From NCBI GenBank assembly GCA_031264245.1, contig JAISEG010000006.1, positions 62,001 through 126,000 on the forward strand: a stretch of 64,000 bases of DNA, written 5' to 3'. The notes beneath the pieces were generated by a model. The model saw nothing but the letters and a program-made list of their open reading frames with translations, ran no database searches and was not told the DNA's origin. The stretch comes from Oscillospiraceae bacterium (lineage in GTDB: Bacteria; Bacillota; Clostridia; Oscillospirales; JAAYOS01). Shown in pieces: positions 53,086 to 60,465 of this stretch. The translations under genes were made by a program, and so were the position numbers. The first letter of the stretch is position 1. Every line of letters begins with the position of its first letter.

Positions 53086-53782
53086 CGCTCTCCCCCCTCT
53101 CCTCCTTTTTCAGGTCTATCATCCTGTGCAGCTCCCTTAACGCGTCGGAAAGCCCGCCCAGCCTGTCGATAAGCCCGATTTCCACAGCCTTTTCGCCGTA
53201 GATCACAGAGCCCACATCCGCCGCGAGCTCCCCTGTTTTGAGCATAAGCCCGTTAAATACCTCTTCCTTCACCTTCGAGTTTTCGGTTATGAATTTGACG
53301 ATTCTCTCCTGCATCTTTTCAAAGTAGTTAAAGGTCTGCGGCACCCCTATAATTACGCCGTTTATCCTCACCGGATGGATTGTCATCGCGGCGGAGGGCG
53401 CTATCATCGAGCACTTCGCCGCCACGGCAAGCGGCACGCCTATCGAATGTCCGCCGCCCAGCACCAGCGACACCGTAGGCTTGCTCATCCCCGCTATCAG
53501 CTCGGCAATGGCAAGCCCCGCCTCCACATCTCCCCCGACTGTGTTCAAAAGCACCAGCAGCCCGTCTATATCCGGGCTTTCCTCAATAGCCGCAAGCTGC
53601 GGCAGAACATGCTCATATTTGGTCGTTTTGTTGTGGGCGGGCAGCACCTGATGCCCCTCTATCTGTCCGACGATGACGATGCAGTGGATGCTGTTGCCCG
53701 GGCTTTCGGTTGTTATCGACCCGAATTCCTTTATTTGCTCAATGTCCGCGCTTTGCTCCGCGGGCGAGTTTCCCTTATCCAT
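53045..53782 (-). CDS. tepA: ClpP-like translocation-enhancing protein TepA
   Basis: A 245-residue ClpP/crotonase-fold serine-protease-like protein. The ATG at 53782 follows GAAAGGATA and is preferred over an upstream GTG. LNTVGGDVEAGLAIAELI and GGGHSIGVPLAVAAKCSM fit the ClpP fold with Ser at the nucleophile place, and the TIHPVRINGVIIG segment is TepA-like. In Bacillus it was linked to secretion of pre-proteins and sporulation. It is paired with YlzJ as in other genomes. Confidence 0.85.
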   Translation of the reverse strand: MDKGNSPAEQSADIEQIKEFGSITTESPGNSIHCIVIVGQIEGHQVLPAHNKTTKYEHVLPQLAAIEESPDIDGLLVLLNTVGGDVEAGLAIAELIAGMSKPTVSLVLGGGHSIGVPLAVAAKCSMIAPSAAMTIHPVRINGVIIGVPQTFNYFEKMQERIVKFITENSKVKEEVFNGLMLKTGELAADVGSVIYGEKAVEIGLIDRLGGLSDALRELHRMIDLKKEERGESGAVHSDAGRYDLQ

Positions 53783-53883
53783 AATTCCGTATCCTTTCGC
53801 AATATTCACAGGCGTTTAGTATTACTATAGTTTGCCTGTAAACGGCAAAATAATTCCGCCGGCGCGAAAGGATTTTCAATCTT

Positions 53884-54447
53884 TTATTTAATTTGCAATT
53901 CTCTTGCCAATTCCTTCATCCAAGCTGGTTTATATTCTCCTTTAGGAATTAACTCACCGTTTTTATACTCCCCTACTTCAATAAATCCATTTTCATTGTC
54001 AAATAAATTTACTTCATCGCAGTAAGGAAGAATTTTTAACAGATTATCAAAGCGTTTATTAAAACGGCGATCTACATCGTCATTGGGTATATTGTGTCCG
54101 CCCTTTTCTACGCGGTTTTGAATACGCTTTATACTTTCGTCTTGAGTATTTAGTCCAATGTAGAACATACGGATTGTGTATCCTTTTTCTTTTGCAAGTT
54201 TGACAGTCTTTTCTGTGCGCTGACCCGATAAAGTTGTTTCTTGAGAAAATGAAATTTCTCTTGATAGATAATCGTTTATCTTGGTTAATGCTATTTTGCC
54301 AGCGTCTAAGGCGTTTATCTTGCTTTCTACGGCTATTTTATCAACGTCTATGATGTATCCCAGGTCATTTCTTTCAGCTTTCAGAACGCCTGTTAAACTG
54401 GATTTGCCGACACCGTTGACACCTGCTATAATTGTGTATGTGAGCAT
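53884..54447 (-). CDS. Zeta-toxin-like P-loop ATPase
   Basis: A 187-residue protein from the ATG at 54447 (MLTYTIIAGVNGVGKSSLTG), whose ribosome site AAAGGAGAT lies inside the last codons of a HicA fragment. Walker A is AGVNGVGKSS; IIDVDKIAVE supplies the Asp of zeta kinases, SQETTLSGQRT the Ser/Thr/Arg segment, and a lid with Arg is in the middle. Zeta kinases phosphorylate UDP-GlcNAc; here no epsilon antitoxin is present, so other roles are possible. The frame continues upstream through HicA sequence (to 54528), making an in-frame fusion possible. Confidence 0.82.
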   Translation of the reverse strand: MLTYTIIAGVNGVGKSSLTGVLKAERNDLGYIIDVDKIAVESKINALDAGKIALTKINDYLSREISFSQETTLSGQRTEKTVKLAKEKGYTIRMFYIGLNTQDESIKRIQNRVEKGGHNIPNDDVDRRFNKRFDNLLKILPYCDEVNLFDNENGFIEVGEYKNGELIPKGEYKPAWMKELARELQIK

Positions 54448-54449
54448 TG

Positions 54450-54528
54450 GATCTCCTTTGCCTCGACGCTCAAAGCAACAGTTATTCTCTTTGAGAATGT
54501 CACGGACTTTCTTTTCATATTCAGCCAT
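54450..54528 (-). pseudogene. HicA toxin, N-terminal fragment
   Basis: The first 26 codons read MAEYEKKVRDILKENNCCF then ERRGKGD, the start of a HicA mRNA interferase up to the point where HEIWYSP and the catalytic His should follow. The rest is missing and the frame passes into the zeta-like protein. The GKGD codons double as the Shine-Dalgarno site of that gene. Confidence 0.75.
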
Positions 54529-54747
54529 TTAGATATATCTGTTCATGGCGCTCTGAGCGGAAACAATCCGACATGGCATCTTTGTCATTTCCGTTAAGCT
54601 CCAAAAGTTCCGGAATCGCATATCTGACGCGTTCTATAAGCGCATCTAGGGAACCGGATTCTAGGACTAGCCTGATATAGTATCGCTTGTTGCAATCCAT
54701 ACAGTGGCTTCTGAGTCCCATTGCAGATTGATTGTATGTTCTGGCAT
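54521..54747 (-). pseudogene. DUF1902 (HicB-like) antitoxin, frameshifted
   Basis: From ATG 54747 (after GGAGG) the frame reads MPEHTINLQWDSEATVWIAT. After the GATACTATATCAGG segment the reading frame is one base out; LVLESGSLDALIERVRYAI, PELLELNG and the CFRSERHEQ tail follow in another frame and stop at 54521, overlapping the HicA start. DUF1902 proteins are antitoxins encoded just before HicA. A single missing base near 54667 breaks it. Confidence 0.75.
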
Positions 54748-55159
54748 TGGGGTTGCCTCCTATTGATTATTCTTGTGGGAGTTCTATGAAAACGTCTTTG
54801 ATTGTAGAAGAATCGGTTCAAATTCATCGTATTCGTCTCCAAATTGTTCCCTGAGTTTTCGAAAATTATCTTCAATCAGATTATCGTTCATTAACTTTCT
54901 CCATTTTCCTATTTGAAATAATTATAGCATACACCTTGCTTTCTTTCAAGTTATTTTATGGTTTTCAAGCCGTTTCACTGACTGTTATGGTCTTTAAGCA
55001 GATTTTTTACCTAATCATAAGTTCTGCCATACCCTCCTTTTATTTATCTGCCCCAATCCGGTTTTTGCCATTCTTCATAATATTTTCCCTGCACATCTTT
55101 TGCAATCCCACATCATTCGCATCTCTGTCAGAAATTCGACACTTTGTTTAAATTTGTCC
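54748..55159. other. Intergenic stretch with little content
   Basis: A possible 35-codon minus-strand frame starts at about 54893 (MNDNLIEDNFRKLREQFGDE) and stops before the antitoxin gene, but it has no family and a poor ribosome site. The remaining sequence is AT-rich without a clear gene, repeat or RNA. Confidence 0.5.
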
Positions 55160-55188
55160 TTGTCAATCCTTCCATAATATTGTATTAT
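55160..55188 (+). promoter_or_regulatory. Promoter of the sugar-degradation operon
   Basis: TTGTCA (55160-55165) and TATTAT (55183-55188), spacer 17 nt. The start falls next to the palindrome at 55200-55224. Confidence 0.65.
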
Positions 55189-55199
55189 ATGGGTGTCTG

Positions 55200-55224
55200 T
55201 GTACGCAACCCCTTGTTGCGTACA
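55200..55224 (+). promoter_or_regulatory. Operator-like palindrome at the transcript start
   Basis: A perfect inverted repeat TGTACGCAAC / GTTGCGTACA with a five-base CCCTT spacer directly after the -10 box, positioned to block initiation or form a 5' hairpin. The length and half-site suit a LacI- or GntR-type regulator, but none is encoded in the window near it. Confidence 0.6.
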
Positions 55225-55255
55225 TGATAATTTATTTATATCAGGAGAGAAAACT

Positions 55256-56899
55256 ATGTCAAAAACTAAAAAAGTGTTGTCACTTGCGTTGGCGGTGCTG
55301 CTGGCCTTCGGTCTTTTCGCGGGCTGCGGCGGCGACTCAGGCACGGCAAGCCCGACTCCGCCGACGTCAACGCCGGGTGCCACCCCCACCCCCTCCGGGG
55401 ACGACCAACCCGCAGCCCGCTTCCCCTTAGTGGACCAATCCACCGCCCTGACCATATGGCGCTCCTGGTCCTCGACCTTCCTCACCGACCCCAACGAGAT
55501 GATATGCTATCAGCTTATTGAGGAGAAGACCAACGTCCATATCGACTGGACTTGTGTTGCCCGGATCAATGAGAGCGAGTTATTCAATCTCATGGTGGTC
55601 TCCGGAATCTATACCGATATGATCTTCGCGATGGATACCACCTATGTCGGCGGCATTGACAGGGCGATTGCCGACGGCGTCTTCATTGACGCAAACCCCT
55701 ATTTGAATCTTGCGCCCACCTTTGACGGCTTACGTCAGGGTAACGATCTTATCCGAAAGCTAACCACCACCGACTTGGGAGCTGTATTCTTTTCCAACAT
55801 ACAAAGCGGCGAGCAACCCGCGTTTATCGGTCCGATGGTACGTGCCGACTGGCTGGAGGATCTGAACATCGCCTCCCCCAGAAGCTACGACGACTGGAAA
55901 AACATGCTGATCGCGTTTAGAGATGAACTGGGCGTCGCCGGGTCGTTTTGGCCGGGCGTTGGCGGAATCAACGGCAAGATCCACAATGCGTACGGCTTTG
56001 GTATGATCAGCGGATATGGCGTAGGCAACTCCTTCTACAATCAAGATGGCATTGTTAAATATGGACCTATCGAGGATGGATTCAGAGAATATCTCGCCAT
56101 GCTGGTCGAGTGGAGTGCCGAGGGGCTGCTTTATCAAGACTGGTTTTCTGTGGCAAACCCGGCCGACGAGTTATCCGCGATCGTATCGGGTAAGGCGGGC
56201 GCTTCTCAAGATTCTCTCTATACCTACAGGGAAATAGCCCGGTCTCTGCAAACTGATCCCGGCTTCCGGTGGGAATCTGCTCGGATCCCCTCCAAGGACG
56301 GCAACTCCATCAGCCATTTCCGGCGGGTCAACGACCTTGTAGGTACAACGATTATTTTCCCAACCACCGGGGCGGTGAGCCGCAATGTGGCTGAGCTCTG
56401 CGTGAAGTGGCTTGACGCCCGTTATACCGAGGAGATCGCGTTCATCCTCAACTACGGCGAAGAGGGCGTAAACTGGGAATTGGGCGGCGACGGCATTCCG
56501 CACTACACCGAGGCAATGAACAACGATCCCGACTATTCCTTCAACGACCTCGTCGGTATGATATCTGACTCTACTCACGGCGCTTATTATATGTGGATTC
56601 GTGAGGTTGACCAGTATGAACCCGAGACAGTGGCCGGTGAAGATATCTGGATGGAGAGCGCCTCGGGCGATTGGGTACTGCCAAACCTCTCGCTTACCGA
56701 CGAAGAAGCCGCGGATCACCGCACGATCATCGGGGACGTAGAAACCTACGTGGAAGAATTCATCGTTGCGGTCATCGTGGGACACAAAGAGCTGAACGAT
56801 ACCACCTGGAACGAGTATGTCGACTGGATCAAAAATATCGGCATCGAAAACTCCATTCGGCATTACCAAGCCGCGCTTGATCGTTGGATGGTGCGGTAG
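55256..56899 (+). CDS. Extracellular solute-binding lipoprotein (carbohydrate)
   Basis: A 547-residue lipoprotein. MSKTKKVLSLALAVLLAFGL then FAGC is the signal peptide and lipobox, followed by a Thr/Pro linker. The large two-lobed body, with DMIFAMDTTYVGG and VDWIKNIGIENSIR, fits family 1 sugar-binding proteins of the LplA type, which usually bind oligosaccharides. The ATG follows AGGAGAG. It heads an operon with three glycosidase-like genes, but no ABC permeases are present in the window. A non-terminating hairpin follows the gene. Confidence 0.85.
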   Translation: MSKTKKVLSLALAVLLAFGLFAGCGGDSGTASPTPPTSTPGATPTPSGDDQPAARFPLVDQSTALTIWRSWSSTFLTDPNEMICYQLIEEKTNVHIDWTCVARINESELFNLMVVSGIYTDMIFAMDTTYVGGIDRAIADGVFIDANPYLNLAPTFDGLRQGNDLIRKLTTTDLGAVFFSNIQSGEQPAFIGPMVRADWLEDLNIASPRSYDDWKNMLIAFRDELGVAGSFWPGVGGINGKIHNAYGFGMISGYGVGNSFYNQDGIVKYGPIEDGFREYLAMLVEWSAEGLLYQDWFSVANPADELSAIVSGKAGASQDSLYTYREIARSLQTDPGFRWESARIPSKDGNSISHFRRVNDLVGTTIIFPTTGAVSRNVAELCVKWLDARYTEEIAFILNYGEEGVNWELGGDGIPHYTEAMNNDPDYSFNDLVGMISDSTHGAYYMWIREVDQYEPETVAGEDIWMESASGDWVLPNLSLTDEEAADHRTIIGDVETYVEEFIVAVIVGHKELNDTTWNEYVDWIKNIGIENSIRHYQAALDRWMVR

Positions 56900-56919
56900 C
56901 CATATATATTGAACGAATT

Positions 56920-56948
56920 GCTATCCCCCGCCTCCAGCGGGGGATAGC
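56920..56948 (+). repeat. Intercistronic hairpin after the solute-binding protein gene
   Basis: A perfect 12-bp stem GCTATCCCCCGC / GCGGGGGATAGC, loop CTCCA, no T-run. Such hairpins often protect the upstream message so the binding protein is made in excess over the enzymes behind it. Compare 38658-38696. Confidence 0.75.
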
Positions 56949-56971
56949 ATCGGAAAGGAATGATACTCAAC

Positions 56972-58552
56972 ATGAAAAGAACTATTCACGACACCTATTG
57001 TAACCCCATCGTGCTGCCGGACTATCCCAATTTACAGTCGCTGCGGGAAACATCCGCCGAACTGACCCCTGAAGAAATGATGGCCAACCGCCCCGATCCC
57101 TGGGGCAGGAAGGGCAAAACCGTCTATTCCGAATCCATCTTTCATGGGGAGACAACACAGACGAATAATATGATGAGCGCAATCTTTGCCCCCGGTTATG
57201 GATGCCAGTCCGAAAACGACATCCGGGCCACCGCCGACCCCTCCCCCTATTTCTTCGAGGGCAAATGGTATCTGTACCCAACCTGCGGCGTGATCTATTC
57301 GTCGGACGACCTTGTCAACTGGACTCCTCACCACGAACCCACCTGGATGCCCATCTCCGCCCCGATGGCCCCCACCGTTGAGGAGTGCCGCGGCAAATAC
57401 TATGCCACCGCCAACGGCGTACCGCTGCACGTGGCCGACAGCCCCATCGGACCGTGGACTCGGCTGGGCGAGTGGACGCTGGAGGACGGTCGGGAATTCT
57501 CCTGCGCCGACCCCATGATCTTTGCCGACGACGACGGCAGGCTGTATCTGTACTTCGGGCTGGGCAGCGCCATTTTCGGCGCCGAACTGGATCCTGCGCA
57601 GCCCAACCGGGTTATCACCTTCCCCAAAAAACTGATCGCGTTCAACGGTCGGTATCCGTGGGAGCGGTATGGCTCTTCGAATGAGGACTGGTCGATGGGC
57701 TTTGTCGAGGGCAGCTGGATGGTCAAAAACGGCAATACATACTATCTGCTGTATTCCTGCTCGGGTACGGAATACTACAGCTATGCCATGGGCTGTTATG
57801 TCTGCGACAGTCCGCTGGGTGACTTCAAGCTCCAGCCAAACAACCCCGTGTCCTGCTCCCGGGAGGGGCTCATCAAGGGCGGCGGTCACGGCGGCGTGGT
57901 CAAAGGTCCGAAGGACACCCTGTGGATTTTCTATACCATCCCGGTCTACATCGACAGCGCGATGGAACGCCGCATCGCGATGGATCCCGCCGGATTCGAT
58001 AAAGACGGAAATTTCTTCTCGCAGACCGGCTGCGCCGTGCCCCAGTGGAAACCCGGCGTGCTGGAGCGTCCCGAACTGGGCAACGCCACCGAACTGGTCC
58101 CGCTGACCATTTTCAAACCCACGAAGGTGTCGTCGTACAAGGACGGCCACCGTTCGCTCAACGCCATTGACGAGGCGCTGCACACATGGTGGCAGCCCGC
58201 GCCCGGTGACGAAGCCCCCGAGCTGGCTGTGGCGTTTATGGGTCGGTATATAGCCAGCGCCGTCCGAATCCTATGGAAGGATATCGGTCTGCATTTTGAG
58301 AAGGGCGTCCATCCGGGAGCCTATCAGTATGTTGTCGAGGTTGCGAGAGACAACCAAACCGAGGAATGGATCACGGTGGTGGACGCTTCAACAAATACCG
58401 TCGATCTGGCTGTGGATTACCGCACGTTCGATCCGGTGGATTGTACCCGCGCCCGCATCCGCATCCTGGGCGCGCCCAAGGGCGTCACGCCGGGTCTTTT
58501 GAATTTCACGGTCTTTGGGGAGAGCGCCAGCAAACCCAACCGGCAATTTTAA
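56972..58552 (+). CDS. GH43-like glycosidase with C-terminal carbohydrate-binding-like domain
   Basis: A 526-residue protein without signal peptide. The five-blade propeller starts with ADPSPYFFEGKWYLYPT (general base Asp). SCADPMIFADDDGRLYLYFG and the FVEGSWMVKNGNTYYLLYSC segment give further GH43 features (second Asp and the acid Glu). The last about 140 residues (YKDGHRSLNAIDEALHTWW, then a VAFMGRYIASAVRI strand) resemble an F5/8-type (discoidin-like) domain. Such enzymes release arabinose or xylose from hemicellulose oligomers. The chosen ATG is 12 nt after the AAAGGA site; an ATG 12 nt earlier has no spacing. Confidence 0.8.
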   Translation: MKRTIHDTYCNPIVLPDYPNLQSLRETSAELTPEEMMANRPDPWGRKGKTVYSESIFHGETTQTNNMMSAIFAPGYGCQSENDIRATADPSPYFFEGKWYLYPTCGVIYSSDDLVNWTPHHEPTWMPISAPMAPTVEECRGKYYATANGVPLHVADSPIGPWTRLGEWTLEDGREFSCADPMIFADDDGRLYLYFGLGSAIFGAELDPAQPNRVITFPKKLIAFNGRYPWERYGSSNEDWSMGFVEGSWMVKNGNTYYLLYSCSGTEYYSYAMGCYVCDSPLGDFKLQPNNPVSCSREGLIKGGGHGGVVKGPKDTLWIFYTIPVYIDSAMERRIAMDPAGFDKDGNFFSQTGCAVPQWKPGVLERPELGNATELVPLTIFKPTKVSSYKDGHRSLNAIDEALHTWWQPAPGDEAPELAVAFMGRYIASAVRILWKDIGLHFEKGVHPGAYQYVVEVARDNQTEEWITVVDASTNTVDLAVDYRTFDPVDCTRARIRILGAPKGVTPGLLNFTVFGESASKPNRQF

Positions 58553-58592
58553 GCTGCCTCAATAAGTGGCAAAACAGAGGTTATCGCGGAAA

Positions 58593-58758
58593 ACTTGATC
58601 GTTCAAACAACCAAAGGCAAGGTGCGGGGCGTCTCAAGCGACGGACTGAACTTGTGGCTCGGCGTCCCGTTTGCCCGGAGGCTGCGGCGCCGCGCGGACG
58701 AATCAATTCGGCGCCGATCGCGTTGCGGGATAAAATCGGTCCGCCGGACGAGGGCTGA
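58593..58758 (+). pseudogene. Carboxylesterase type B, N-terminal fragment
   Basis: The plus-strand frame reads ENLIVQTTKGKVRGVSSDGL then NLWLGVPFA, the standard start of a para-nitrobenzyl-type carboxylesterase, before it turns into a low-complexity Arg-rich run with no family likeness and a stop at 58758. About 30 of some 500 residues survive. A normal copy in this place would have deacylated sugars along with the neighbouring glycosidases. Confidence 0.65.
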
Positions 58759-58803
58759 GCCGCTGTAAAATGAAGTGAACTAAAAATAGCAGGAGGCACT
58801 ATT

Positions 58804-60426
58804 ATGCTTGAAACCGAAACATGGCGCGTCATAGATATTCTGATCGAATGCACGCACAGCTACAAAAACCCGATGCTCGACGTGGATGTGACCGGCGAGT
58901 TTACCGGGCCGAACGGTGAAACCCTTACGCTGCTGGGCTTCTGGAACGGCGGCGACCAATGGATTATCCGCTTTTCCCCCGCCTGCGCCGGGACATGGTC
59001 ATATAAAACATGCGCAAGCGACGGTAACGTTGGCTTCGAGACCGCCGGTATGGTGGCGTGCAAACCCTATGCCGGGCCGCACGATATCTACAAGCACGGT
59101 TTTTTGAAGGTGGGTCCGCAGGCGCGCTATCTGGCGCACGCCGACGGCACGCCGTTTTTCTGGCTGGGCGACACCCACTGGACCTTTATCACAGAGGAGA
59201 AGTATGACGAGTCCAATTGCCCGCTGTATGAAAGCCAGTTCAAAGCGTGTGTGGATAAGCGGGTGGAGCAGAAATTCACCGTCTATCAAAGCAACTTCCG
59301 CGACGGCAAAGATCCTGGCATGTTCGGCCTCAACCATGAATATTTGCTGGAAACCGAACATGGGCTGATGCCCAGCTTCGAGTTTTTCAACACCAACATT
59401 GAACCCAAAATGCAATACATCGCCGACGCGGGGCTGGTCAACGCGGTGGGCTTTGCGTGGGGAACAGAGATTTTCAACGGCGGGGTGGAACGATATAGGC
59501 CGCTTGCCAAATACCTTGTCGCCCGCTATGGCGCGTATCCCATTATCTGGACGCTGGCGGGCGAAGTACCCGGCTATTCCCCCGACCAGAGCAAGCCGAT
59601 GGAGGATATGTGGCGGGAAGTCGCCCTTGAGGTGGAGCGCTGGGACGGCTATCACAACCTGCAATCCGTCCATCTGGCCACCGACCGGCCCTTCCCAGCC
59701 ATCTACCAGGGCGAGAAATGGTACGACTTTGCGATGAGCCAGGCCGGACACGGCGATTTTGACATGTACTACAACATGTATTCCGACTTCCGGCGGGATC
59801 ATCCCGCCTGCCCACTTGTGGAGAGCGAAGGGTTTTACGAAGGCGCGCGCTCGACCGAGCTGTATCCGCGCACCATGACGCCGTATATGATCCGGCGGCT
59901 GGCGTACAGCAATCTGCAATGCGGCGGCTGCGGATATACCTATGGCTGCAACGGGGTATGGGAGCTTCAGTGGGAGGCCGGCGTGGGCGGCATCGGTTGG
60001 GGCGATATGGCATGGTGGGACGGTCTCATGCTGCCCGGCGCCAATCAAATGACGCTTTTCCGGGAATTTTATGAAAGCGTGCAATGGCATACGCTGCGTC
60101 CGATAGACTTTCTCACGGGCGACCGTTCCAAGGGCGGCGTGCTCAATCTGCGCGGGCAGGCGCTTTTTACCGCCAACGACGATATGAGCACGGTGGTGGG
60201 TTATTTCAGCGCAAGCTCCATGCGGGCCGCCACCGTCACCACGCTCCAGTATTCCAGCTATCTGGTTCGCTGGTTTGACCCGGAGACCGGAGAATACACC
60301 GTGTTGGACGAAGACGCGCGCCCGGTGGAGGGTCGCTGGTCGCTGCCGATGCCCCGGATGAACTTCGCGGCCATGCTGCGAGCCGAGCGCAAGGATGCCC
60401 TGCTGGTGATGACCGCGAACATTTAA
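58804..60426 (+). CDS. DUF4038 / GH140-like (apiosidase-type) glycosidase
   Basis: A 540-residue cytoplasmic protein. Residues 15-105 form a DUF5060-type beta-sandwich. The TIM barrel begins FFWLGDTHWTFITEEKYDES and goes on with YPIIWTLAGEVPG (acid Glu) and PLVESEGFYEG (a second Glu). The last 90 residues are a small beta-domain (DUF5605-like). GH140 members cut apiose from rhamnogalacturonan II side chains; specificity here is inferred only from family. The gene is in the sugar operon, 46 nt after the esterase fragment. Confidence 0.8.
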   Translation: MLETETWRVIDILIECTHSYKNPMLDVDVTGEFTGPNGETLTLLGFWNGGDQWIIRFSPACAGTWSYKTCASDGNVGFETAGMVACKPYAGPHDIYKHGFLKVGPQARYLAHADGTPFFWLGDTHWTFITEEKYDESNCPLYESQFKACVDKRVEQKFTVYQSNFRDGKDPGMFGLNHEYLLETEHGLMPSFEFFNTNIEPKMQYIADAGLVNAVGFAWGTEIFNGGVERYRPLAKYLVARYGAYPIIWTLAGEVPGYSPDQSKPMEDMWREVALEVERWDGYHNLQSVHLATDRPFPAIYQGEKWYDFAMSQAGHGDFDMYYNMYSDFRRDHPACPLVESEGFYEGARSTELYPRTMTPYMIRRLAYSNLQCGGCGYTYGCNGVWELQWEAGVGGIGWGDMAWWDGLMLPGANQMTLFREFYESVQWHTLRPIDFLTGDRSKGGVLNLRGQALFTANDDMSTVVGYFSASSMRAATVTTLQYSSYLVRWFDPETGEYTVLDEDARPVEGRWSLPMPRMNFAAMLRAERKDALLVMTANI

Positions 60427-60465
60427 AGCAACAATGACTATTTATGATAGCAAAGGAGAAGACAA

